Shown here piece by piece: positions 37,458 through 45,438 of a DNA stretch of 64,000 bases; positions within the stretch are counted from its first letter, which is position 1; each line of letters opens with the position of its first letter. Source of the DNA: SB25 sp050180705. Its GTDB lineage: Bacteria > Bacteroidota > Bacteroidia > Bacteroidales > Tenuifilaceae. Made by a program: the position numbers and the translations under genes. Location of the stretch: the NCBI GenBank assembly GCA_050180705.1, contig JBFXDX010000015.1, forward strand, positions 1 through 64,000, written 5' to 3'. Under the pieces are notes generated by a model, which saw only the letters and a program-made list of their open reading frames with translations, was not told the DNA's origin and did no database searches.

Positions 37458-38750
37458 TTAAAATATTCTCTCGATTTTGAAATCTTCAATTAAGTTACGG
37501 AGCGTTTTGAGGAAATTGCCGGCTAACGCACCATCAACAACCCGATGATCGTAGGAAAGCGAAAGAATACACATTTGCCTAATTCCAATAACTTCACCCG
37601 ATGGTGTTTCTATAACTACTGGACGTTTCTTTATAGATCCAATCGATAGAATTGCAACTTGAGGCTGATTAATAATTGGAGTTCCCGTCAGTGTATCAAA
37701 CATTCCTAAATTTGTAATGGTGAAGGTTCCTCCTTGGATTTCATCGGGTTTGAGTTTATTCTCACGAGCTCTGTTTGCAATATCGTTTATATTTTTTGCT
37801 AGCCCAATGAGATTAAGCCTATCAGCGTTTTTAATCACGGGTACAATTAAATTTCCACTTGGGAGTGCTGTTGCAATTCCAATATTAATATCCTTTTTAA
37901 GAATTATTTTATCTTCGGAAACCGAGGAGTTTATTAGAGGATGCTTCTTTATTGTCAGTGCTGTAGCTTCGGTAAATAGATGAGTGAGTGTTAATTTTTC
38001 ACCTTCGTTGAATTGAAATTTATCTTTATTTCGATTTCTCCATTCAACCATATTGGAAACATCCACCTCAATAAATGAAGCTACATGTGCCGATGTTTGT
38101 TTCGACATTACCATATGCTCTGCAATCAGTTTTCGCATTCTGTCCATTGGAATAATTTCATATCGGGTGTCGCTTTCCAATTGTGGAGTTGTAGTGCTAT
38201 GAATGGTTTCTATAGTCTTAGTCTCAATTTCATTAATTCTGCTATCTCGTTTTTGAATGTAGGTAAGAATATCATCCTTGTTAATTCGGCCGTTTAATCC
38301 CGATCCCTTTATTTGATTAATTTCTGTAGTAGAAATGCCTTCCTCCTTCACAATTTTTCGAACCAATGGAGATAAGCCTACTACAAAATCTTCGTTTATA
38401 GGATTGCTATGTAGTACTATATTTTCTTTAGGTGGAGCCAGTTTTTCTGTATTGACTATTTTGGATTCAGCATCAGTATTACTGTTCGTAATTTCTGCAA
38501 TAACACTTTCTGATGTTAACACTAGAATAGGTTGTCCAACTTGAGGTGTATCGCCCTCCTTATAGAGTAATTCCTTTACTGTTCCTGCCGAAGTCGAAGG
38601 CACTTCAGAGTCAACCTTGTCGGTTGCAATTTCGACAACAGGTTGGTCAACTTCAACTTTATCCCCAACCTTAACAAGCCAGCGCGTAATTCTTGCATCG
38701 GTGATACCTTCACCCATGGGGGGGAGTATAATTTTAATTTCGTTAGCCAT
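37458..38750 (-). CDS. Dihydrolipoamide acyltransferase (E2) of a 2-oxoacid dehydrogenase complex
   Basis: The 430-residue protein has the standard E2 order. A lipoyl domain (1-80) carries Lys45 in EIATDKVDSEVPS. A peripheral subunit-binding domain lies near 125-165 (LSPLVRKIVKEEGISTTEIN). A catalytic acyltransferase domain ends with SYDHRVVDG (His402, Asp406). Ser/Thr-rich linkers join them. It transfers an acyl group to CoA as part of a pyruvate or branched-chain 2-oxoacid dehydrogenase. E1 and E3 genes are not next to it. The branched-chain type is common for such stand-alone genes in Bacteroidota, but the substrate cannot be fixed from sequence. Confidence 0.93.
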   Translation of the reverse strand: MANEIKIILPPMGEGITDARITRWLVKVGDKVEVDQPVVEIATDKVDSEVPSTSAGTVKELLYKEGDTPQVGQPILVLTSESVIAEITNSNTDAESKIVNTEKLAPPKENIVLHSNPINEDFVVGLSPLVRKIVKEEGISTTEINQIKGSGLNGRINKDDILTYIQKRDSRINEIETKTIETIHSTTTPQLESDTRYEIIPMDRMRKLIAEHMVMSKQTSAHVASFIEVDVSNMVEWRNRNKDKFQFNEGEKLTLTHLFTEATALTIKKHPLINSSVSEDKIILKKDINIGIATALPSGNLIVPVIKNADRLNLIGLAKNINDIANRARENKLKPDEIQGGTFTITNLGMFDTLTGTPIINQPQVAILSIGSIKKRPVVIETPSGEVIGIRQMCILSLSYDHRVVDGALAGNFLKTLRNLIEDFKIERIF

Positions 38751-38874
38751 AGCGCAAATTTTTAAATTCTAAGATTATGAGACGAACATTTAAAAGTTCA
38801 TCTTAATAACAGTCGAATTCAAAAAATGTTGAAAATGGAAGTTAATACAACAGCAATAAACAGAGGATTTATAA

Positions 38875-40803
38875 TCAGATAGACTTTCTGAGGATATTTT
38901 TTAGTAATGTTACCAAATCAAGATTCACACTGTAGTTTTTGGCGTAGTATAAATTTTCGTCTAAATCCGATGCTTTATTACTTTCATTCAAGTTAAAAGC
39001 ATATATGCATCTTTTTACCGATGGCAGAGTAACATTTTGATTGATATCATTGTTGTACCCAATCCATGTACGAGTTCCAAAGAGTACTTTTATGGTGCTT
39101 AGCAAACTTTCAAAAGGATTTTTAAGAAGTACAAATAGTAGAGGCCAAAATATCAGTAAAATAATTGATGCAAGTACATCGAATAACCTTTTTGATCGTT
39201 TACTAGCAGGGGTTCCTATTGCTTTTATTTCAAGGGAGTAGAGTTCTCCGTTTGTTTCTATGGAGTTGCTGCCAATAATAAAAGTTCTTTCGTGAGGTGC
39301 AATTTTATATTCTTTTCCCAACGAACTCAAAAATAGCATACTCGAAACGATATTACTCATTGACACTTCCTGAGTGCCAAATATAATTTCATCGATGTCA
39401 TTTATTCGGACATACTCTTCGAGTCTCTCTATTGAGAAATCGCTAATATGATTGATTGCTGAATAGTTGCCTATATAATTGTACTTTATTCCAGAGTTGT
39501 TAAGTATTAGTTTTATTTTTTCTGCTTCGTCTGTATTTCCTACAACAGCCACTCTTTTAGTAAGGGTTTTGTTGATTATTAACTTAGGAAACGCTTTTGC
39601 AAGAATAAGTCTTAGTCCTTGAACGGATATTAGAGACCAAGCGCTGGTAATTAGAATGATAGCTCGCGAAAAACGCATGTAGTTGGGAAGTATCGAATAA
39701 ACCGCAAGAATAATAATTGTTCCAGTAATTACTCCTTTGCTCGATGCTAATAGTTTTTGAGGTTTATCGTATGCTCCGTTTATCCAAAGTGAGAAAATCC
39801 ATGTTGATATGTAGAATGCAAATAGTATCAATACATATTTTTCGGGGTAAACATTGGTGTTTTGAAAACGATATTGCTCCCATAGCGGAAGAATTACTTT
39901 AATGCCTATTGCTATAATTGAAATATCGGCAAGAGGTAACCATAGTAATTTAACAATTCGTTTTAGTATCGAAAGAAATGCCCTAAAGTAGATGGCTAAG
40001 TTTATAAGGATTATAAAAACATTAATGTTTCTTGATTTAAAATGCTTTTCTGCAAAAAGAATCATTGCTTTGTAAAATACAACAACGTAGTTAAGGCTTC
40101 CTTTTTTTGTACTCTCGCCCTTGTAGTGTATTATTTGACAATCGGGGTAGTAAAAGTTTTGGTAGCCAGCCAAGGTTATTCTGTACGAGAGATCAATATC
40201 TTCGCCATACATAAAGAATTGCTCATCGAGAAGCCCTGCTTTATCCAACGCATCTTTTCTGATAAACATAAATGCCCCGGGAAGTATATCTATTTGATGT
40301 GTTGAGTCCTTATCGAGATGACCTAGGTAGTAACGGGCAAATATTTTTGATTTAGGGAAAAGGTATGTTAGTCCGAATATCTTGAAGAATGAAACCCAAG
40401 GTGAGGGAAAGCCACGTTTCGATTCTGGCAAGTAGTTGCCTTTGCCATCAATCATTTTAACGGTTAAACTTCCCGCTTCGGGATGACTATTCATAAACTG
40501 AATACATTTTACGAATGTATCTTCCTGTACAACTGTGTCTGGATTTAACAGTAGAATATATTTTCCGGTTGCTTGTACTATTGCCTGGTTGTTTGCTTTC
40601 GAGAAACCAACGTTATTCTCATTCTCAACAAGTTTCACCATAGGAAAACGTTGTTTTACCATGGCGCAGGAATTATCGCTCGATGCATTGTCAACAACAA
40701 AAACCTCAGCATCAATATCTTTTAGTGCAGAGTAAACGCTTATGAGGCATTGCTCCAAGAAGTGCTTAACGTTGTAGTTTACTATAATAATCGATAGTTC
40801 CAT
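38875..40803 (-). CDS. Fusion of a GT2 glycosyltransferase with a degenerate polyprenyl-phosphate sugar-phosphotransferase
   Basis: Residues 1-245 of this 642-residue protein are a complete GT2 enzyme of the rhamnosyltransferase kind (MELSIIIVNYNVKHFLEQCL, VFVVDNASSDNS, ILLLNPDTVV, and MYGEDIDLSYRI). Several membrane helices follow (about 265-400) and a Rossmann-like CoA-binding domain starts at about residue 418 (KRVAVVGNTDEAEKI). The tail starts KRLFDVLASIILLIFWPLLF, the first helix of a bacterial sugar transferase. The part after the Rossmann fold is the WbaP/WcaJ layout. The catalytic core is cut down, however: the KFRSM-like and Asp-Glu motifs are missing, and the usual VGPRP is replaced by WIGYNND. 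The second half is thus likely catalytically dead, a membrane anchor or regulator of the GT2 part. It probably works in cell-surface polysaccharide or lipid-linked glycan assembly. Confidence 0.82.
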   Translation of the reverse strand: MELSIIIVNYNVKHFLEQCLISVYSALKDIDAEVFVVDNASSDNSCAMVKQRFPMVKLVENENNVGFSKANNQAIVQATGKYILLLNPDTVVQEDTFVKCIQFMNSHPEAGSLTVKMIDGKGNYLPESKRGFPSPWVSFFKIFGLTYLFPKSKIFARYYLGHLDKDSTHQIDILPGAFMFIRKDALDKAGLLDEQFFMYGEDIDLSYRITLAGYQNFYYPDCQIIHYKGESTKKGSLNYVVVFYKAMILFAEKHFKSRNINVFIILINLAIYFRAFLSILKRIVKLLWLPLADISIIAIGIKVILPLWEQYRFQNTNVYPEKYVLILFAFYISTWIFSLWINGAYDKPQKLLASSKGVITGTIIILAVYSILPNYMRFSRAIILITSAWSLISVQGLRLILAKAFPKLIINKTLTKRVAVVGNTDEAEKIKLILNNSGIKYNYIGNYSAINHISDFSIERLEEYVRINDIDEIIFGTQEVSMSNIVSSMLFLSSLGKEYKIAPHERTFIIGSNSIETNGELYSLEIKAIGTPASKRSKRLFDVLASIILLIFWPLLFVLLKNPFESLLSTIKVLFGTRTWIGYNNDINQNVTLPSVKRCIYAFNLNESNKASDLDENLYYAKNYSVNLDLVTLLKNILRKSI

Positions 40804-40849
40804 GCGATAAAGGTAATTAAAATAGAGAAATGGATGATTCTTGGAAAAT

Positions 40850-40877
40850 AAAAAAGACGCTTAGTTGATTAAGCGCC
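40850..40877 (-). terminator. Intrinsic terminator of the aminotransferase gene
   Basis: On the minus strand GGCGCTTA pairs with TAAGCGTC (8 bp, one wobble), followed by six T (plus 40850-40855). It sits about 25 bases beyond the stop of the aminotransferase gene. Confidence 0.85.
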
Positions 40878-40901
40878 TTTGTATTTGGAGTAAATAATGA
40901 A

Positions 40902-42110
40902 TTACTTCATCAATTTTCTGATAGCATTAGCCAAACGTTTTACACCTTCTTCGTTCATTTCTTTCGACATGAACGAGAAGTTGATACGAAGTGTGTTTTT
41001 GCCTTTACCATCGCAGTAAAATACTGTTCCAGGGACAAATGCTACATTTTCTTCGATGGCAATTTTAAATAGTTCATCAGCATCCATGTAGTCTGGAAGT
41101 GTTACGAAAAGGAATAAACCTCCTTCTGGTTCAGTCCATTTTACACCATCAGGCATATATTTGTGGAATGCCGAAAGCATGGTGTCGCGTTTAACTTTGT
41201 AGTTGCTGTTAATTGTTTCAAGGTTCTTGTCAAAGTAACCTTTTTCCAAATATTTTGCAGCAATTTTTTGTACGAACGACGATGTGCACAAATCTGTGTT
41301 CTGCTTAGCAATTACAATTCTATCGATAATTTCAGGATGCGCTAAAACCCAGCCAATTCTGAATCCTGGAACAAAAGTTTTGGACATTGTGCCAAGTAGA
41401 ACAACGTGGCCAGTTCCATCCAATTCGTACATTGTACGTTGAGGAGTCCCATCGAATCTAACTTCACGATATGGACTATCTTCGATTATTAAAATGTCGT
41501 ATTTTTTTGCAATTGCAATAATTTCTTTTCGGCGATCTTCAGGCATCGATATTCCTGTTGGATTCTGAAAATCAGGAATAACGTAGATGAATTTTGGCTT
41601 TTCGCCTTTTTGCTTCATTTCAGCAAGGGTTTTCTCTAGTAAGTCAGAGCGCATACCCTTTTCATCCAGTTCAATGCCAACTAAATCTGCACCATATACT
41701 GCAAAAGAGGCAATACCACCCAAATAGCTAGGTAGACCGCAAATTACCTTATCGCCAGGATTGACAAATATTTTAGGAATTAAGTCCAGCGCTTGCTGCG
41801 ATGCTGTAATTATAACTAAATTATCGATAGTAACATTGATACCCGACTTTTGGTATCTATCTACCAAAATTTCGCGGAGACGTTTATCTCCTTCTGTTTC
41901 GCCATACTGTAACGCTTTAGCACTATCGGTGTCGAGTACTTCGACGGTTATATTTTTTAGTTGTTCAACTGGAAAACTTTCAGGAGAAGGAAGACCACCC
42001 GCAAATGAAATTAATTCGGGTCTTTGAGTCATTTTCAGTAATTCGCGAATTACTGAGCGTTTCATTCGTTTTGCATTCTGCGATAGAATCAGATCAAGAT
42101 CGTTTATCAT
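40902..42110 (-). CDS. PLP-dependent class I/II aminotransferase (2-aminoadipate/LysN-like)
   Basis: The 402-residue protein is a fold-type I aminotransferase without a fused regulator domain. Landmarks are ISFAGGLPSPESFPVEQL near the N-terminus, ITASQQALDLI, YVIPDFQNPTGISMPEDRRK, IIEDSPYREVRFDG, and the PLP-lysine motif GTMSKTFVPGFRIGWVLAH. This set resembles the 2-aminoadipate/branched-chain or aromatic aminotransferases near LysN and the MocR C-terminal domain. It probably transaminates an amino acid with 2-oxoglutarate. No biosynthetic partners are adjacent. Substrate cannot be fixed. Confidence 0.92.
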   Translation of the reverse strand: MINDLDLILSQNAKRMKRSVIRELLKMTQRPELISFAGGLPSPESFPVEQLKNITVEVLDTDSAKALQYGETEGDKRLREILVDRYQKSGINVTIDNLVIITASQQALDLIPKIFVNPGDKVICGLPSYLGGIASFAVYGADLVGIELDEKGMRSDLLEKTLAEMKQKGEKPKFIYVIPDFQNPTGISMPEDRRKEIIAIAKKYDILIIEDSPYREVRFDGTPQRTMYELDGTGHVVLLGTMSKTFVPGFRIGWVLAHPEIIDRIVIAKQNTDLCTSSFVQKIAAKYLEKGYFDKNLETINSNYKVKRDTMLSAFHKYMPDGVKWTEPEGGLFLFVTLPDYMDADELFKIAIEENVAFVPGTVFYCDGKGKNTLRINFSFMSKEMNEEGVKRLANAIRKLMK

Positions 42111-42233
42111 GACTGTTTTGGTTTGTATTAAACTTAGTTATATTTCGTTTGAGAAATGGTGAAAATTATAACAAACAATAATATTTTATCGCTGCTAAGT
42201 TATGAAATGAAATTAAAGTAGGCAATATAATTT

Positions 42234-42266
42234 AAAAAAAATAAGGGCGAAGTAATCTTCGCCCTT
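42234..42266 (-). terminator. Intrinsic terminator of the TPR gene
   Basis: A perfect 10-bp inverted repeat (42243-42252 with 42257-42266, loop TAAT) with core GGGCGAAG/CTTCGCCC is followed on the minus strand by a T-rich run (plus 42234-42240 is A7). It lies about 25 bases after the stop of the TPR gene. Confidence 0.9.
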
Positions 42267-42288
42267 TCAGGTTGTATTTTAATGATAT

Positions 42289-43014
42289 TTATTTTCCGCC
42301 ACAAACAGTGATAATCATTTTACAAGCCGTCATATTGCCCATTTTACACGCCTTGTGAAAATCGGTACACGCCTTTTGCTTGTCCGATAGTCTTAAGTAT
42401 GTCATTCCACGATTGTAGTATGTTAGTGAAGATTCGGGCTCAAGATCCAATGCGTTGTTATAATCGTTAATGGCATCGGTATAGTTGGTTAATTTGAAGT
42501 AAACCAATGCTCTATAGCTATAGATGTTAACATTTCGAGGATCTAATTCCAATGCTTTGTTGTAATCGTTCAATGCGCTGGTATAATCTTCTAGTCGAAT
42601 CTCAGCTGATGCTTTATTGAGAAGTATTTGTAAGTATAATTTCGAGGAAGGATTCAACTCTAGCGCTTTAGTAAACTCTTCAATAGCTTTGTCGTGTAAA
42701 CCTTTTAGATTATACACTATTCCTTGTCGAAGAATAAACTCAGCGTTTTCGGGATAGTTTTTTAATGCTTCATCGATGTATTTCTGAGCTTCCTTATAGT
42801 CCTCGTCTAAGGTATATGCTTTTATAATTCCGTTTAAGGCAGCTGTATCGTTTAATTGTAAATTATATGCTTTGGAAAAATCGCTGATTGCTTCCTTGTA
42901 ATTTTTGTCCTTCAACTTTTGGTTGCCCGAGGCAATTAAATCATCAAAATTTTGGGAGAATGATAATCCTGAAATTAGGATAAAAGCAAGCAGATATATA
43001 AATTTTTGTCCCAT
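42289..43014 (-). CDS. Exported tetratricopeptide repeat protein
   Basis: The 241-residue protein has a signal peptide (FIYLLAFILISGLSFSQ) and about six consecutive TPR units, several with the canonical pattern: YKEAISDFSKAYNL, HDKAIEEFTKALELNP, YTSALNDYNKALELDPRNV and YTDAINDYNNALDLEPESS. The C-terminal unit carries a cysteine-rich end (KACTDFHKACKMGNMTACKM, then TVCGGK), like Sel1/TPR proteins of the Bacteroidota periplasm. It is probably a protein-binding scaffold. No partner can be named. Its own terminator follows directly. Confidence 0.87.
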   Translation of the reverse strand: MGQKFIYLLAFILISGLSFSQNFDDLIASGNQKLKDKNYKEAISDFSKAYNLQLNDTAALNGIIKAYTLDEDYKEAQKYIDEALKNYPENAEFILRQGIVYNLKGLHDKAIEEFTKALELNPSSKLYLQILLNKASAEIRLEDYTSALNDYNKALELDPRNVNIYSYRALVYFKLTNYTDAINDYNNALDLEPESSLTYYNRGMTYLRLSDKQKACTDFHKACKMGNMTACKMIITVCGGK

Positions 43015-43094
43015 GTTTTTTAGGGTTTTCAGAGTCTAAATATATGTGTTTTTAAAATACGATGAATATTTATGTTGGTTACAACCAAATTAAA

Positions 43095-43721
43095 CTACTC
43101 ATTTAAAGTTGATTCAAATCTCACCCTATTGATCAATGCTCTGCCCAGTGTTATTTCATCGGTATACTCAAGCTCGTCGCCAAATGCAACACCTCTAGCG
43201 AGAGTAGAGACTGAAACAGGGTACTGTTTTAATTTTTTAAAGATATAAAAATTTGTTGTATCTCCTTCCATTGTGGCACTTAAAGCCATAATTACTTCTT
43301 TAATGTTGCCAGAGGAAACTCTAACTATCAAATTGTCAATATTTAAATCGGTAGGGCCAATTCCTTCCATTGGGCTAATAACGCCACCTAGCACATGGTA
43401 TAATCCGTTGAATTGATGAGTGTTTTCAATCATCATAACATCCTTGATATTTTCGACCACACATATTACAGCCGAGTCTCGATTCGAAGAGGCGCAAATG
43501 CTGCATGTATCTGTATCGGAAATGTTATGGCAAACCTTACAGAATTTCACGTTATGGCGAAGACTGCTTAACGCTTCAGTGAATTTATCAACATCATTAA
43601 CATCCTGCCTTAAAAAATGAAGGACCAATCGTAGTGCCGATCGTCTTCCAATTCCAGGAAGTTTTGAAAATTCGTCAACAGCAGATTCCAGTAATTTTGA
43701 GGGATATGATTGAATATTCAT
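43095..43721 (-). CDS. recR: Recombination mediator protein RecR
   Basis: It has the RecR fold: a helix-hairpin-helix (KLPGIGRRSALRLVLHFL), a four-cysteine zinc finger (CKVCHNISDTDTCSIC) and a Toprim domain (AVICVVENIKDVMMIENTHQ, then LIVRVSSGNIKEVIMALSAT). It works with RecO/RecF to load RecA on gapped DNA. Start: the ATG at 43721 (MNIQSYPSKLLE) is preferred over the one at 43736 because RecR proteins begin close to YPSKLLE, and because a candidate -7 box ends only about 10 bases before the farther ATG. Confidence 0.96.
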   Translation of the reverse strand: MNIQSYPSKLLESAVDEFSKLPGIGRRSALRLVLHFLRQDVNDVDKFTEALSSLRHNVKFCKVCHNISDTDTCSICASSNRDSAVICVVENIKDVMMIENTHQFNGLYHVLGGVISPMEGIGPTDLNIDNLIVRVSSGNIKEVIMALSATMEGDTTNFYIFKKLKQYPVSVSTLARGVAFGDELEYTDEITLGRALINRVRFESTLNE

Positions 43722-43746
43722 TGTTGATGTGCTCATTTGAATTCTA

Positions 43747-43778
43747 CAAATCTACATGAATTATGTAAAAAACGCACA
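43747..43778 (-). promoter_or_regulatory. Candidate recR promoter
   Basis: On the minus strand TAGATTTG (plus 43747-43754) matches TAnnTTTG, with TGTG (43775-43778), one base off TTTG, 20 bases upstream. The start point would fall near 43740, giving a short leader to the ATG at 43721. Confidence 0.5.
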
Positions 43779-43942
43779 GCAATAAAACGTAAAAATTTGC
43801 TTTAATTTTTTCTGTCGATGTTGTATTATCGGTAATTCTGTATAACTGAATCTTTATAGATGATGTTATAAAAAAGGTGATTGGATATTAATTTTTAGTT
43901 GTTCCTTATTTTTCCTACAATTGCAAACTTAAATTGATAATT

Positions 43943-45406
43943 ATGTCGTCGTCTGTAATTGCTGTAATAATTGGATTTTACTTTTTGGCACTATTTGTAA
44001 TATCGTACTTAACCTCAAAGGGTGCCGATAATCAATCTTTTTTTATTGGGAATAGAAAATCGCCTTGGTATTTAGTGGCAATTGCTATGGTTGGAACCTC
44101 AATTTCGGGTGTTACTTTTATTTCGGTTCCGGGTTGGGTTGGTACAAGCCAGTTTTCTTATTTGCAGATGATTTTAGGCTACTTGCTTGGATACTTTGTT
44201 ATTGCTAATGTTCTACTACCGCTTTATTACCGTTTAAATCTCACGTCGATATATACCTATTTAGAAAAAAGATTTGGCTTTACGTCCTATAAAACAGGAG
44301 CAGTCTTGTTCTTAGTCTCAAGAATAATTGGGGCTTCGTTTAGGTTGTTTATTGTTTCCAGTGTACTTCAGTTAACTGTTTTTGATAGTTGGGGTCTGCC
44401 ATTCTGGTTCACGGTTACAGTTACAATTATTCTGATTTGGCTCTATACTCGAAAAGGCGGAGTACGAACCGTTTTATGGACCGATACTTTTCAGACTGTA
44501 GCGATGCTTTCGGCCGTGGTGCTTTGTATGTACTATATAGCCGACGATTTAAATTTATCGCTAAGGGGAGTTTACGATACTGTTGTAAATAGTAATTTGT
44601 CGAAGGTTTGGTTCTTCGATGATTTTAATAGTCGTTACCATTTTCTGAAGCAATTCTTTGGTGGAGCGTTTATTACCATTGTAATGACTGGATTGGATCA
44701 GGATATGATGCAGAAGAATCTTAGCTGCAAATCCTATCAGGATGCCAAGAAAAATATGTACTGGTATGGGTTTGCCTTTTTGCCCGTTAACATTCTTTTC
44801 CTTTCGTTGGGCGTACTGCTTTACGTTTATGCCGCCTCGAAAGGAATAGCCCTGCCTGCAAAAACCGATGAACTATTCCCATTGATTGCTACTCAAGGGT
44901 TTTTGTCTCCAGTTGTGGGAATTCTTTTTATTCTGGGATTAACTGCTGCTGCATATTCTAGTGCCGATTCGGCTCTTACAGCATTAACAACTTCGGTTAC
45001 AATTGATTTGTTGGATACAAAAGATATGGACGAGACTAAATTGCGAAAAACTAGGCAATGGGCTCATATTGCCATATCAATTATTATAATTTTAGTTATT
45101 CTACTATTTAATTCATTCAACGATAAAAGTGTTATTGATGCCATTTTTACCATTGCTGGTTATACATATGGTCCATTGCTGGGGCTTTTTGCCTTTGGTT
45201 TGTTTACCAAATTTAAGGTGACTGATGTCATGGTTCCTGTTGCAGCCATTATTTCTCCAATAATTTGTTTCGTGCTTAGTTCGTTTTCGCAGGAATTATT
45301 CAATGGCTATAAGTTTGGATTTGAGTTGTTAATAGTTAATGGCTTTATTACTTTCATGCTTCTGTATTTTACCCGAGTAAAGGGTGTTATTGTTGATAGG
45401 ATATGA
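43943..45406 (+). CDS. Sodium:solute symporter (SSS family)
   Basis: Start at the ATG at 43943 (MSSSVIAVIIGFYFLALFVI); the longer frame begins with TTG. The 487-residue membrane protein shows the SSS pattern of about 13 helices. It has SFFIGNRKSPWYLVAIAMVG and TSISGVTFISVPGWVG in the first helices, and GLTAAAYSSADSALTALTTS, the signature with the sodium-binding serine and alanine residues. Related proteins import proline, sialic acid, sugars or other organic solutes with sodium. Neighbours do not reveal the substrate. It is transcribed alone on the plus strand and ends at a hairpin shared with the converging acyl-CoA ligase gene. Confidence 0.93.
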   Translation: MSSSVIAVIIGFYFLALFVISYLTSKGADNQSFFIGNRKSPWYLVAIAMVGTSISGVTFISVPGWVGTSQFSYLQMILGYLLGYFVIANVLLPLYYRLNLTSIYTYLEKRFGFTSYKTGAVLFLVSRIIGASFRLFIVSSVLQLTVFDSWGLPFWFTVTVTIILIWLYTRKGGVRTVLWTDTFQTVAMLSAVVLCMYYIADDLNLSLRGVYDTVVNSNLSKVWFFDDFNSRYHFLKQFFGGAFITIVMTGLDQDMMQKNLSCKSYQDAKKNMYWYGFAFLPVNILFLSLGVLLYVYAASKGIALPAKTDELFPLIATQGFLSPVVGILFILGLTAAAYSSADSALTALTTSVTIDLLDTKDMDETKLRKTRQWAHIAISIIIILVILLFNSFNDKSVIDAIFTIAGYTYGPLLGLFAFGLFTKFKVTDVMVPVAAIISPIICFVLSSFSQELFNGYKFGFELLIVNGFITFMLLYFTRVKGVIVDRI

Positions 45407-45409
45407 AAA

Positions 45410-45437
45410 AGGCTTCTGTATAGAAGCCTCTTTATTG
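45410..45437. terminator. Bidirectional terminator between convergent genes
   Basis: AGGCTTC (45410-45416) pairs with GAAGCCT (45423-45429), loop TGTATA. A CTTTATT tail follows on the plus strand and a TTTTTC tail on the minus strand. It ends the symporter gene (stop at 45406) and the acyl-CoA ligase gene (stop at 45439). Confidence 0.8.
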
Positions 45438-45438
45438 A

